48,480 bases of DNA from Candidatus Falkowiibacteriota bacterium (GTDB lineage Bacteria > Patescibacteriota > Patescibacteriia > UBA11705 > JABHMO01). This document shows, piece after piece, positions 1 to 8,316 of the stretch. The position numbers and the translations under genes were made by a program. Numbering within the stretch: position 1 is the stretch's first letter; each line of letters starts with the position of its first letter. Location: positions 1 through 48,480 of the forward strand of contig JABHMO010000029.1 in NCBI GenBank assembly GCA_018693855.1, read 5' to 3'. The notes below the pieces were generated by a model that had not been told where the DNA came from, made no database searches, and saw nothing but the letters and a program-made list of their open reading frames with translations.

Positions 1-471
1 CAAACGGAAGTTGACCTTGAAAAATTTGGAATAGTTGCTCAGTCACTTGGAACGTCTACAACGATTGCGCTTGCGCCAGAAATGAAATGTCTGATCTGTT
101 TGGGGGCAGTTTCTCATCCTGGAGACAAATTACCTATAAAATTTGGAGAGAACTATCATCCTGATGGGATATCATCGAGAGTTCGATCGAATGGAACAGT
201 TACAACAGTTAAACCTTCGTTTTGGCAAGATTTTAAGAACTATGATTTAGTTGACTCAATAAAAAATATTTCATGTCCTATATTATTTATCAATGGGGGA
301 GCAGATACTGACGTTTCTATCTCTGAAATGCAGGCTTATTTTGACGTAGTAACTGGTCCGAAAGAAAAAGTCTTAATTGAAGGATTAGATCACGGAATGA
401 ATCCTGATCGAGATAAAATGTGTAAAGTTGTAGTTGGTTGGTTAAATAAAAATTTAGTTAACTTAATTTAG
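1..471 (+). CDS. alpha/beta hydrolase family protein, C-terminal part (truncated by window start)
   Basis: Frame is open from base 1 (QTEVDLEKFGIVAQSLGTSTTIALAPEMKCL...); GxSxG-like GIVAQSLGT nucleophile elbow and late Asp/His (INGGADTDV ... GLDHGMNPD). Confidence 0.75.
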   Translation, partial: QTEVDLEKFGIVAQSLGTSTTIALAPEMKCLICLGAVSHPGDKLPIKFGENYHPDGISSRVRSNGTVTTVKPSFWQDFKNYDLVDSIKNISCPILFINGGADTDVSISEMQAYFDVVTGPKEKVLIEGLDHGMNPDRDKMCKVVVGWLNKNLVNLI

Positions 472-483
472 TCTTTTTATTAT

Positions 484-822
484 ATGAACAAAATAAGCTG
501 GGATGATTTTGAAAAAGTTGAATTGATAGTGGGAACAATTATTGAGGTAAATGATTTTCCTGAAGCAAAAATCCCTGCCTATAAGATTAGGGTAGATTTT
601 GGATCGGAAATAGGTGTCAAAATATCAAGTGCTAGAATTACAGAACTGTATTCTAAGGAGGATTTATTGAATAGAAAAATAATTGGTGTTGTGAACTTCC
701 CGCCAAAAAGAATTGGTCCTTTTGTATCAGAGTTTCTTTGCAGTGGTTTTTATCGAGAAGACGGTTCAGTTGTTTTAGCTGTTCCTGACAAAGATGTTCC
801 GAATGGAAGCAAGTTGGGTTAA
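484..822 (+). CDS. csaA: CsaA-like tRNA-binding domain protein
   Basis: [35 protein letters not shown] and [18 protein letters not shown] are typical of CsaA/EMAP-II OB folds. Confidence 0.85.
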   Translation: MNKISWDDFEKVELIVGTIIEVNDFPEAKIPAYKIRVDFGSEIGVKISSARITELYSKEDLLNRKIIGVVNFPPKRIGPFVSEFLCSGFYREDGSVVLAVPDKDVPNGSKLG

Positions 823-846
823 TTCTTTTAGTGTTTAAAAAGAAAA

Positions 847-1036
847 GAGGAGGTCCTGGTTAGGATTCTCCTCAATTCGTAACTTCCCGTGGCCGGCTGG
901 AGGGTGTTCCGTCCGAAAAAGCTGCATTGTGGGCGGTATTTCAACAACGGCTCCATCAGAATCGCAATTGCAAAACCCTGATCTCAAAGCCTCCCGCCTA
1001 TCCTATACACAAGCAATCTCCACGGATCATTGCTAC
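847..1036 (-). ncRNA. Stand-alone small RNA containing a 23S rRNA domain V / L1-stalk (about H75-H79) sequence
   Basis: Reverse complement has GTATAGGATAGGCGGGAGGCTTTGA and ATGGAGCCGTTGTTGAAATACCGCCC (E. coli 23S: GTGTAGGATAGGTGGGAGGCTTTGA / ATGGAGCCGACCTTGAAATACCACCC). Minus-strand promoter TTGACT (1066-1071), 17 nt, TAGAAT (1043-1048); 5' hairpin AGCAAT/ATTGCT; terminator GAGGAG..CTCCTC (847-873) followed by TTTTCTTTTT. Confidence 0.8.
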
Positions 1037-1116
1037 AAAAGTATTCTAATATATTAAAATAGATCAGTCAAGGCAAAAGTAGTTGACAAAAATCTATAAG
1101 GTTTTATAATGTATAT

Positions 1117-1262
1117 ATTACTCGTGGGGATTGGCTCCTACATGAAGAGTGATTAATTAAGGTGTCCCGCACTTGCGGGAAAACTAGATGGAACCGCGGG
1201 CCTCAATGTCTCGTTCTAGTGATCTAAATTAAATTTTTGGATTATTAGAATGAGGCTTTTTT
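1117..1262 (+). promoter_or_regulatory. Short T-box leader (glycyl, transcription-attenuation type) upstream of glyRS
   Basis: Promoter TTGACA (1083-1088), 16 nt, TATAAT (1105-1110); small hairpin 1120-1150 with GGC in loop; CCCGC/GCGGG hairpin (1166-1179); T-box AGATGGAACCGCGGG (1186-1200); antiterminator ACTAGA/TCTAGT; alternative 17-bp terminator GTCTCGTTCTAGTGATC (1208-1224) / GATTATTAGAATGAGGC (1240-1256) then a T-run. Confidence 0.85.
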
Positions 1263-1373
1263 GTTTATATTAATAATATAATAGATTAAAATTAAATCAT
1301 GGTGTGCTAGATTTCTTGCTGATTCGCAATATCCGCAACATCTGCAAATAATCTGCATATCCGTAATATAAAT

Positions 1374-2723
1374 ATGGAAAAAATTGTATCTCTAGCAAAA
1401 CGACGAGGTTTTGTTTATCCGGCTTGTGAAATTTATGGAGGGTTTGCGAACTCTTACACATATGGACCTTATGGTGTTGAATTGAAAAATTTAATTAAAA
1501 ATTTATGGTGGAAAATGTTTGTGAAAGATCGTGATGATATGGTTGGAATGGATGGACCGATCTTATTGCACCCGAAGTTGTGGGAAGCGTCAGGTCACAC
1601 TGAGGGTTTTAATGATGCTATGATTGACTGTAAGAAATGTAAACACAGATTTCGAGCTGATCATCTTGTTGAGGAAGCAACTGGTCAGGATCTAGAAGGT
1701 GATATTGAGGGCATGGAAAAGATTATTAAAAAAGAACTTGTTAAATGTCCGAACTGTGATGCGTTTGATTGGACAGACGTTAGAACGTTTAACATGATGT
1801 TCAAAACTCAGATGAATGGTTATGAAGAAGATGTTTATCTTCGACCTGAAACTGCTGGTGCGATTTTTACAGAATTCAAAAACATTGTCGATACAATGCG
1901 TGTTAAGATCCCTTTTGGGATCGGTCAGATAGGAAAAGCGTTTCGGAATGAAATTGTCGCAGGTAACTTTATTTTTAGATTACGTGAGTTTGAACAGATG
2001 GAGATAGAGTATTTCATTCATCCAAAAACAAAATGGGAACCTCTATTCCAAAACTGGCTTGATCTGCAAGAAGAGTTTACTTTGAGACTCGGTGCGAAAA
2101 AAGAAGATATTAGAAGATATGAACATCCAGCAGAGAAACTTTCTCATTATTCTCAAAAAACAGTTGATATTGAGTATAAATATCCATTTGGATTCCAGGA
2201 ACTTTTCGGATTAGCTCATCGTAGTGATTTTGATCTAACGGCTCACGCGAAAGCGTCTGGAGAAAAAATAGAGTATTTTGATCCTGTTGAAAAAGAAAAA
2301 TTCGTACCACACATTCTTGAACCAACCTTTGGATTAGATAGAGCGATTTTAACAGCGCTTTGCAGTGCCTATAATGAGGAGGATGTGGATGGTGAAAAAC
2401 GAATTGTGATGAAATTTCCTAATGAGATTGCTCCTGTTCAGATTGCTGTATTCCCGTTGCTAAAAAACAAGGAACAGTTAGTCGATAAAGCAAAGGAAGT
2501 TTACGCTGAATTAAGAGAGAACTATCGATGTGAGTTTGATGATAATGGTAATATAGGAAAACGGTACCGTCGACAAGATGAGATCGGAACTCCTTACTGT
2601 GTAACTGTTGATTTTGATACATTAGAAAAAGATGAATCAGTTACAGTAAGAGATCGGGATAGTATGAAACAGGAGAGAGTAAAGTTGGATGAGTTGGATA
2701 AGTATTTTGAGAGTAAACTGTAA
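1374..2723 (+). CDS. glyS: Glycyl-tRNA synthetase (single-subunit class II)
   Basis: KRRGFVYPACEIYGGFANSYTYGPYG, RPETAGAIFTEFKN, IPFGIGQIGKAFRNEI motifs. Confidence 0.97.
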   Translation: MEKIVSLAKRRGFVYPACEIYGGFANSYTYGPYGVELKNLIKNLWWKMFVKDRDDMVGMDGPILLHPKLWEASGHTEGFNDAMIDCKKCKHRFRADHLVEEATGQDLEGDIEGMEKIIKKELVKCPNCDAFDWTDVRTFNMMFKTQMNGYEEDVYLRPETAGAIFTEFKNIVDTMRVKIPFGIGQIGKAFRNEIVAGNFIFRLREFEQMEIEYFIHPKTKWEPLFQNWLDLQEEFTLRLGAKKEDIRRYEHPAEKLSHYSQKTVDIEYKYPFGFQELFGLAHRSDFDLTAHAKASGEKIEYFDPVEKEKFVPHILEPTFGLDRAILTALCSAYNEEDVDGEKRIVMKFPNEIAPVQIAVFPLLKNKEQLVDKAKEVYAELRENYRCEFDDNGNIGKRYRRQDEIGTPYCVTVDFDTLEKDESVTVRDRDSMKQERVKLDELDKYFESKL

Positions 2724-2741
2724 TTAACTGAAATATTTTAA

Positions 2742-2775
2742 ATAACCGAGAATGCGCATTCTCGGTTATTTTATT
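2742..2775 (+). terminator. Palindromic terminator AACCGAGAATGCGCATTCTCGGTT
   Basis: Perfect inverted repeat followed by a T-rich stretch; sibling of the element near 5549. Confidence 0.75.
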
Positions 2776-2825
2776 GAACTATTTTGAGTGAATTTAAAAT
2801 TCATGCTATAATATCTATATAATTT

Positions 2826-3803
2826 ATGAAGTATTTCGATTTAGTAACTTTTGGTAGCGCACTGAAAGATATCTCTTTTTATAGTGATGAAGTTTTTGTT
2901 GTGAAAAATAAGAAATCAGTCAAAATGCCAAAACTTTTGGCAATGGAATACGGTGCAAAAGTTGCGATCGAAGATCTGTTTGTTACCTACGGTGGCGGCG
3001 CAATGAACGTGGCAGTTGGAACGAAAAACTTTGGTGTGAAAGTTTCTCCAATGATAAGAATTGGAAAAGATAATGTCGGAATGGAGCTTTTTAATTATTT
3101 GAAAAAACAAAAAATTTCAACTGATCTAGTTGAAGTTAGAAAAGAAGATAAAACCGGTTTTTCAATTGTCATTTCATCAGCCAAGGATAAGGAACATACT
3201 ATCTTTACATTCAAAGGTGCAAGTAACCATTTGCAAGTTCATTCATTACGAAATTTTACTACGAAATGGTTTTACGTTGCTAGTCTGACAAGTAAGGATT
3301 GGAAATCTGAGTTTGAAAAAATTACTCGACAAACAAAAAAGGATGTTAAGATCGCTTGGAATCCTGGTGAGTTGCAACTGCGGAATCAGAAGACTTTAAT
3401 AAATTTTTTAAGTTATGTAGAAGTTCTGATTTTGAATAAAAGCGAAGCAATCGAACTTTTATCCGGAATAAAAAAACGAATTAATAAAACTAAACTGCAA
3501 GATAAGAAATATTTATTAAAAGAACTGTTGAATCTAGGGCCGCAAAAAGTTGTAATAACTCTAGGTGAAAAAGGTGTTTGTGCAATTGATGAGAATGAAC
3601 AGTTTTACTACTATCCGTCACAGAGCAATCAAAAAAGGATTGTTGACACAGTTGGTGCTGGCGATGCTTTTTCGTCAGGTTTAATGTCAGGTTTAATAAA
3701 ATTTAAGGATTTCGATAAAGCACTGCAACTTGGAATTAGAAATAGTTCAAACGTTCTCTATCGAGTCGGTGCCCAAAACGGTTTACTGAAAATTAAACTT
3801 TAG
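2826..3803 (+). CDS. PfkB/ribokinase-family carbohydrate kinase
   Basis: GGGAMNVAVG and DTVGAGDAFSSG PfkB signatures. Confidence 0.93.
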   Translation: MKYFDLVTFGSALKDISFYSDEVFVVKNKKSVKMPKLLAMEYGAKVAIEDLFVTYGGGAMNVAVGTKNFGVKVSPMIRIGKDNVGMELFNYLKKQKISTDLVEVRKEDKTGFSIVISSAKDKEHTIFTFKGASNHLQVHSLRNFTTKWFYVASLTSKDWKSEFEKITRQTKKDVKIAWNPGELQLRNQKTLINFLSYVEVLILNKSEAIELLSGIKKRINKTKLQDKKYLLKELLNLGPQKVVITLGEKGVCAIDENEQFYYYPSQSNQKRIVDTVGAGDAFSSGLMSGLIKFKDFDKALQLGIRNSSNVLYRVGAQNGLLKIKL

Positions 3804-3842
3804 TTTTTAATTGGCTATATTTACCAAATTTACAAATATCCT

Positions 3843-4406
3843 ATGAAAATCAAAATTGAAGTATCTGCAAGACACGCTCATTTTACGAATTATGATCTAG
3901 AAGTTTTGTTTGGGGAGGGATATGAACTAAAATCTGATAAGCAATTATCGCAACCAGGTCAGTTCGCGAGTACTGATACAGTTAAAATTGTTGGTCCTGA
4001 GGGAACAATTGACAATGTTCGAGTAATTGGTCCATGTCGAGACAATACTCAGATAGAAATTTCAAAAACTGATGCTCACAAATTGGGCATTAAGGCACCA
4101 ATTCGACTTTCTGGTAAAACAATTGGTTCAGGTGGTGCAACTATAGTTGGTTCTGCTGGTGAGCTTGAGATTGAGGATGGAATCATTGTTGCTAAACGTC
4201 ATATCCACATGAATCCAGAAGAATCTCATCGTGCTGGACTCAGTAATGGTTCATTTGTTGACGTTGAGATAGAAGGTCCAAGAGCGTTAACGTTTAACGA
4301 AGTTGAAGTCCGAGTCCATGAAGATTTTGAAGAATCAATGCACATTGATACTGATGAAGCTAATGCTGCTGGAATTGAAGGACATGATGAAGGGATTATT
4401 AAATAG
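3843..4406 (+). CDS. pduL: PduL-type phosphate acyltransferase
   Basis: VSARHAHF and AKRHIHMNPEESHRAGL His motifs; adjacent to ackA. Confidence 0.93.
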   Translation: MKIKIEVSARHAHFTNYDLEVLFGEGYELKSDKQLSQPGQFASTDTVKIVGPEGTIDNVRVIGPCRDNTQIEISKTDAHKLGIKAPIRLSGKTIGSGGATIVGSAGELEIEDGIIVAKRHIHMNPEESHRAGLSNGSFVDVEIEGPRALTFNEVEVRVHEDFEESMHIDTDEANAAGIEGHDEGIIK

Positions 4407-4411
4407 AAGAC

Positions 4412-5530
4412 ATGAAATATACCTTAATAATTAACGCAGGTAGTTCTAGTTTGAAATTCAAGTTGTTTGAATCTGATTTTAATGTTGTGGCAGAAGGTAT
4501 TGTTGAAAAAGTCGGATTGAATGGTTCATTTATTGATTACAAAATTGGTAAAAATAGAAACGTTCAAACAGGTTCAGTGAAAAACCATAAAGACGCCATT
4601 AAGAAGGTGTTTATTTTATTTGAGCAGAATAAATTGGATATAAATTCAATTGTAAAAATAGGACATAGAGTTGTGCATGGTGGAGAAGAGTTTGTTAAAC
4701 CTGTTTTAATAGATAATAAAACTTTGTTAAAAATAGACAAGTATAGTAAATTAGCGCCACTTCATAATCCGAATAATATTGCAGGTATCAAGGCTTGTCA
4801 GAAACTATTACCTAAGGTTCCTAATTACGCAGTTTTTGATACTTCTTTTCATAATACAATCTCTGAGGAGGTCTTTTTGTATCCATTACCATTAAAATTT
4901 TATAAAAAACATCAGATTAGAAAGTATGGATTTCATGGGATTTCTCATCAATATGCAACAGCAGAAGCTGGTAAAAAGTTAAAGAAAAAGAGTCCAAATC
5001 TAATTACATGTCATCTTGGTAGTGGTTGTAGTATTACAGCAATACAAAAAGGCAAATCCATTGATACTTCAATGGGATTTACTCCACTGGAAGGTTTGAT
5101 GATGATGACTCGATCAGGTAATATTGATCCTGCTATAATATTTTATTTAATGGGTCAGGGGTATAGCGCAGCTAATATTGAAGATGTTTTGATTGATCAT
5201 TCTGGATTAAAAGGAGTTTCTGGCTTAAGTGATATGCGAGACATCATGATTGGAGCTGGTTATAAGATTCCCGGTTACAATCCAGATCGGACTTTTGTGA
5301 TTGATGATAAAAAGTCTGCCAAATTAGCTTTAGACATGTTCGTAAACAGAATAAAGAAATATATTGGAAGTTATTCAGCCATTCTAGAAAAAGTGGACGC
5401 AATCGTCTTTACTGGTGGAATAGGGGAACGAAATAAAGATGTTCGTGATTTAATTATGAAAGGGTTGCCAAAGTATAAGGTTGTGGTTGTTGAGGCTGAT
5501 GAGGAGTTGATGATCGCGAAGAAGATTTAA
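4412..5530 (+). CDS. ackA: Acetate kinase
   Basis: LIINAGSSSLKFKLF, GHRVVHGGE, FHGISHQY, FTGGIGER. Confidence 0.97.
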   Translation: MKYTLIINAGSSSLKFKLFESDFNVVAEGIVEKVGLNGSFIDYKIGKNRNVQTGSVKNHKDAIKKVFILFEQNKLDINSIVKIGHRVVHGGEEFVKPVLIDNKTLLKIDKYSKLAPLHNPNNIAGIKACQKLLPKVPNYAVFDTSFHNTISEEVFLYPLPLKFYKKHQIRKYGFHGISHQYATAEAGKKLKKKSPNLITCHLGSGCSITAIQKGKSIDTSMGFTPLEGLMMMTRSGNIDPAIIFYLMGQGYSAANIEDVLIDHSGLKGVSGLSDMRDIMIGAGYKIPGYNPDRTFVIDDKKSAKLALDMFVNRIKKYIGSYSAILEKVDAIVFTGGIGERNKDVRDLIMKGLPKYKVVVVEADEELMIAKKI

Positions 5531-5548
5531 GTGTAAATAATATACTAC

Positions 5549-5577
5549 TAACCGAGAATTCGAATTCTCGGTTAGTA
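5549..5577 (+). terminator. Palindromic terminator CTAACCGAGAATTCGAATTCTCGGTTAG
   Basis: Perfect palindrome downstream of ackA. Confidence 0.65.
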
Positions 5578-5616
5578 ATACATTGCTTGCATCTGCAGTA
5601 ACTCAAGTATTTTATC

Positions 5617-7254
5617 ATGTTAAAAAAACTCTTCTCAACTAAGTTCAGCTCTATCTCATCTGCAGCAATCATTATCGGTGCTGCTGGTTTGGTTAGTAGA
5701 ATTTTAGGGATTGTTCGAGATCGAGTTTTAGCTGGAAAGTTCGGGGCAGGCGATGAGCTTGATATCTATTATGCAGCGTTTCGAATCCCTGATTTACTTT
5801 TGAACTTGATAATTTTTGGTGCGTTATCTTCCGCTTTTATTCCTATCTTTATTAGTTTACTTAGAAAAGAAGAATCAAATAAGTACAAAGACAATCAATC
5901 TGCTTGGGATTTATCAAATAATGTTTTGAACATTTTAACTGTTGGTTTGATTTCTGTTGGATTGATTCTTGTTGTTTTATCACCATGGTTAGTTCCATTG
6001 ATCACTCCAGGTTTTGACGGTGATAAACTATCAATCACAACAAAAATGACCCAGTTAATTTTCTTTAGTCCGCTACTACTAGGTATTAGCGGAATTTTTG
6101 GTGGTATTTTGCAGTCATTTAGAAGATTCTTAGCTTTTTCGATTGCTCCGATAATGTACAATCTCGGAATCATTTTTGGAGCTGTTTTTCTGACTGATTC
6201 GTTTGGTCTATATGGTTTAGCTTTTGGTGTTATAATTGGATGTATGTTGCATCTTTTAGTTCAGCTGCCGGTTGCGATAAGGCTAGGATTTAAATTTAAA
6301 GCAATTTTCCAATTAAAAGAAAGAAATTTCATCAAAATTATTAAATTAATGGGACCGCGAGTGTTAGGCTTAGCAAGTAGTCAAGTGAACTTTATTGTAA
6401 TCACGATTTTTGCTTCGTTTCTTGCTGCTGGAAGTCTGACTGTATTTAATTTCGCAAATAATCTGCAGAGTGTTGCTATTGGTCTGATTGGTGTTTCGTT
6501 TGCAATTGCAGCATTCCCTGTCTTATCTAAATCATTTTCAAATAAAAAAGAAGAAGAGTTTAATACTACTCTAATTAAAACATTCAAACAGATAATGTTT
6601 TTTATTGTGCCTTTTTCTATCGCACTAATAATTTTGCGAGTTCAAATCGTAAGAGTCATCCTTGGTGCAGGTAAGTTTAATTGGGAAGATACGATTTTAA
6701 CAGCCGATTCTTTGGGACTATTCAGCTTCAGTCTGTTTGCGCAAGCCTTGATACCGTTACTCGTTCGAGCATTTTACGCCAGACAGAACACTGTTTTGCC
6801 ATTCATCGCCAGTTTTATCAGTGTTGTTGTAAATATTTTCTTAACTTGGTATTTAATCGCAAAATTCGACGTCTTAGGTTTAGCTCTTGGTTTCAGTATT
6901 AGCGCAATTGTGAACTTTGTTATTTTAATACTATTTATTAAATTGAAAGTGGATAAATTGAGATTCCAAGGAGTCTTAAGAAGTTTACTCGATATTTCAA
7001 TAGCGTCATTAGTCATGGGAGTCGTTATTCAGTATACAAAAGCAGGTTTAGGAAACTTAGTTGAAATGAGTAGATTCTGGGGAGTTCTTGCTCAAGGACT
7101 TGTCGCCGGACTCATGGGAATAGCTGTCTTTTGTATAATTTCTAGTTGGTTAAAAAACGAAGAGTACACAAATTTTGTTCAAGCTTTTCGTGGTAAACTA
7201 TTTAGAATGTTTAAGGTGAAAGGTGAAGGAATGCGTGAATCGGGAGGGAATTAA
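5617..7254 (+). CDS. murJ: Lipid II flippase MurJ (MviN family)
   Basis: GAAGLVSRILGIVRDRVLAGKFGAGDELDIYYAAFRIPD N-terminus, multiple TM helices. Confidence 0.95.
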   Translation: MLKKLFSTKFSSISSAAIIIGAAGLVSRILGIVRDRVLAGKFGAGDELDIYYAAFRIPDLLLNLIIFGALSSAFIPIFISLLRKEESNKYKDNQSAWDLSNNVLNILTVGLISVGLILVVLSPWLVPLITPGFDGDKLSITTKMTQLIFFSPLLLGISGIFGGILQSFRRFLAFSIAPIMYNLGIIFGAVFLTDSFGLYGLAFGVIIGCMLHLLVQLPVAIRLGFKFKAIFQLKERNFIKIIKLMGPRVLGLASSQVNFIVITIFASFLAAGSLTVFNFANNLQSVAIGLIGVSFAIAAFPVLSKSFSNKKEEEFNTTLIKTFKQIMFFIVPFSIALIILRVQIVRVILGAGKFNWEDTILTADSLGLFSFSLFAQALIPLLVRAFYARQNTVLPFIASFISVVVNIFLTWYLIAKFDVLGLALGFSISAIVNFVILILFIKLKVDKLRFQGVLRSLLDISIASLVMGVVIQYTKAGLGNLVEMSRFWGVLAQGLVAGLMGIAVFCIISSWLKNEEYTNFVQAFRGKLFRMFKVKGEGMRESGGN

Positions 7255-7318
7255 ATTCTCCTCAACTTTAGTTAATAATATGAAAAACCGCCTCGAGGGG
7301 GCGGTCTTGTCGTTTTGC

Positions 7319-7663
7319 TTAGTCAGTTACAAGGTGAACTCTGAATGTCGTTTCATCCCAAAGGTTAAGTGGCTGTAATGCTTTTTTAAGTTTTTTCTTA
7401 ATGTTTCGAAATTGTTTTTTAGAAAAAGCTTGTTCACCTACTGATTCGTAGCCTCTGTTTTCATTTGAAAGTACAACTATTCCTACGTGCACAAAGTTTT
7501 CCGTTATTACAATGTTTGAACTACCAAATCCAGCTAATGTTTCTTGTACTGGATCAAATGCAGGAATAGGTATACCATTAAAGCTCAATTCCTCCATACT
7601 AAGCTCAACACCAATGACAACATGAGCAACTTGGATTGACCAGGGATCTGCACGATGATTCAT
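7319..7663 (-). CDS. Hypothetical protein
   Basis: Complete ORF with AAGGAAAT SD-like sequence; shared hairpin AACCGCCTCGAGGGGGCGG (about 7284-7303) between convergent genes. Confidence 0.6.
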   Translation of the reverse strand: MNHRADPWSIQVAHVVIGVELSMEELSFNGIPIPAFDPVQETLAGFGSSNIVITENFVHVGIVVLSNENRGYESVGEQAFSKKQFRNIKKKLKKALQPLNLWDETTFRVHLVTD

Positions 7664-7842
7664 GACGTATTTCCTTTTTTTGCGCGGTTGATTTCATTTT
7701 CTAATCAATTATTATAGTTTAATGGTATATAATGAAAAAGTCAATAATAATTGTTTGATTACTTGATTATTTTGCTAAATCTGCTATAATAGCTACTAAT
7801 TAAGTACATAGGAAAAAGTGGAAAGATGAAGGTGCGTATAGT

Positions 7843-8289
7843 TTGAAGTATATGAAGAACAAGTTTACAATTGGAGCATTTGCAATTATTGTTAATGAAC
7901 AGGACGAGGTTTTGCTTTGTTTAAGGAATGATTATGATCTGTGGAATTTGCCGGGCGGTGGAGTGGAGTCAGGGGAGTCGCCTTGGGATTGTGTCATTCG
8001 AGAAGTGAAGGAAGAGACTGGTTTGATTGTTGAAGTTGAAAAGTTACTTGGTGTGTACAGTAAACCTGATAATGATATTGTGTTTAATTATAAATGCAAA
8101 GTTGTCGGTGGTAAACTTCAATTAACCAGCGAAGCAAAACAACATAAGTATTATAAACTTGCAAATATCCCAGAAAACACCATCAAAAAACAAGTTGAAA
8201 GGATAAAAGATTATTATAATGAAACTAGTTTGGTGATGAAAGTTCAAACGGGATCATCTTCACTAAAAAATATTAAATCAAATTCGTAG
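7843..8289 (+). CDS. NUDIX hydrolase
   Basis: NUDIX box GGGVESGESPWDCVIREVKEETG. Confidence 0.95.
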   Translation: MKYMKNKFTIGAFAIIVNEQDEVLLCLRNDYDLWNLPGGGVESGESPWDCVIREVKEETGLIVEVEKLLGVYSKPDNDIVFNYKCKVVGGKLQLTSEAKQHKYYKLANIPENTIKKQVERIKDYYNETSLVMKVQTGSSSLKNIKSNS

Positions 8290-8316
8290 ATTTGTAGCGG
8301 ATTTGTTATTCGTAGT

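Noticed and set aside
847-1036. A complete or partial rRNA operon
   Set aside because: Only the L1-stalk region is recognisable; the flanks are a promoter and a terminator rather than more 23S sequence.
2110-2622. Minus-strand ORFs inside glyRS and similar antisense ORFs throughout (for example 5895, 9484, 13519, 32353, 33844)
   Set aside because: Wholly antisense to confident genes, no SD and no domain features.
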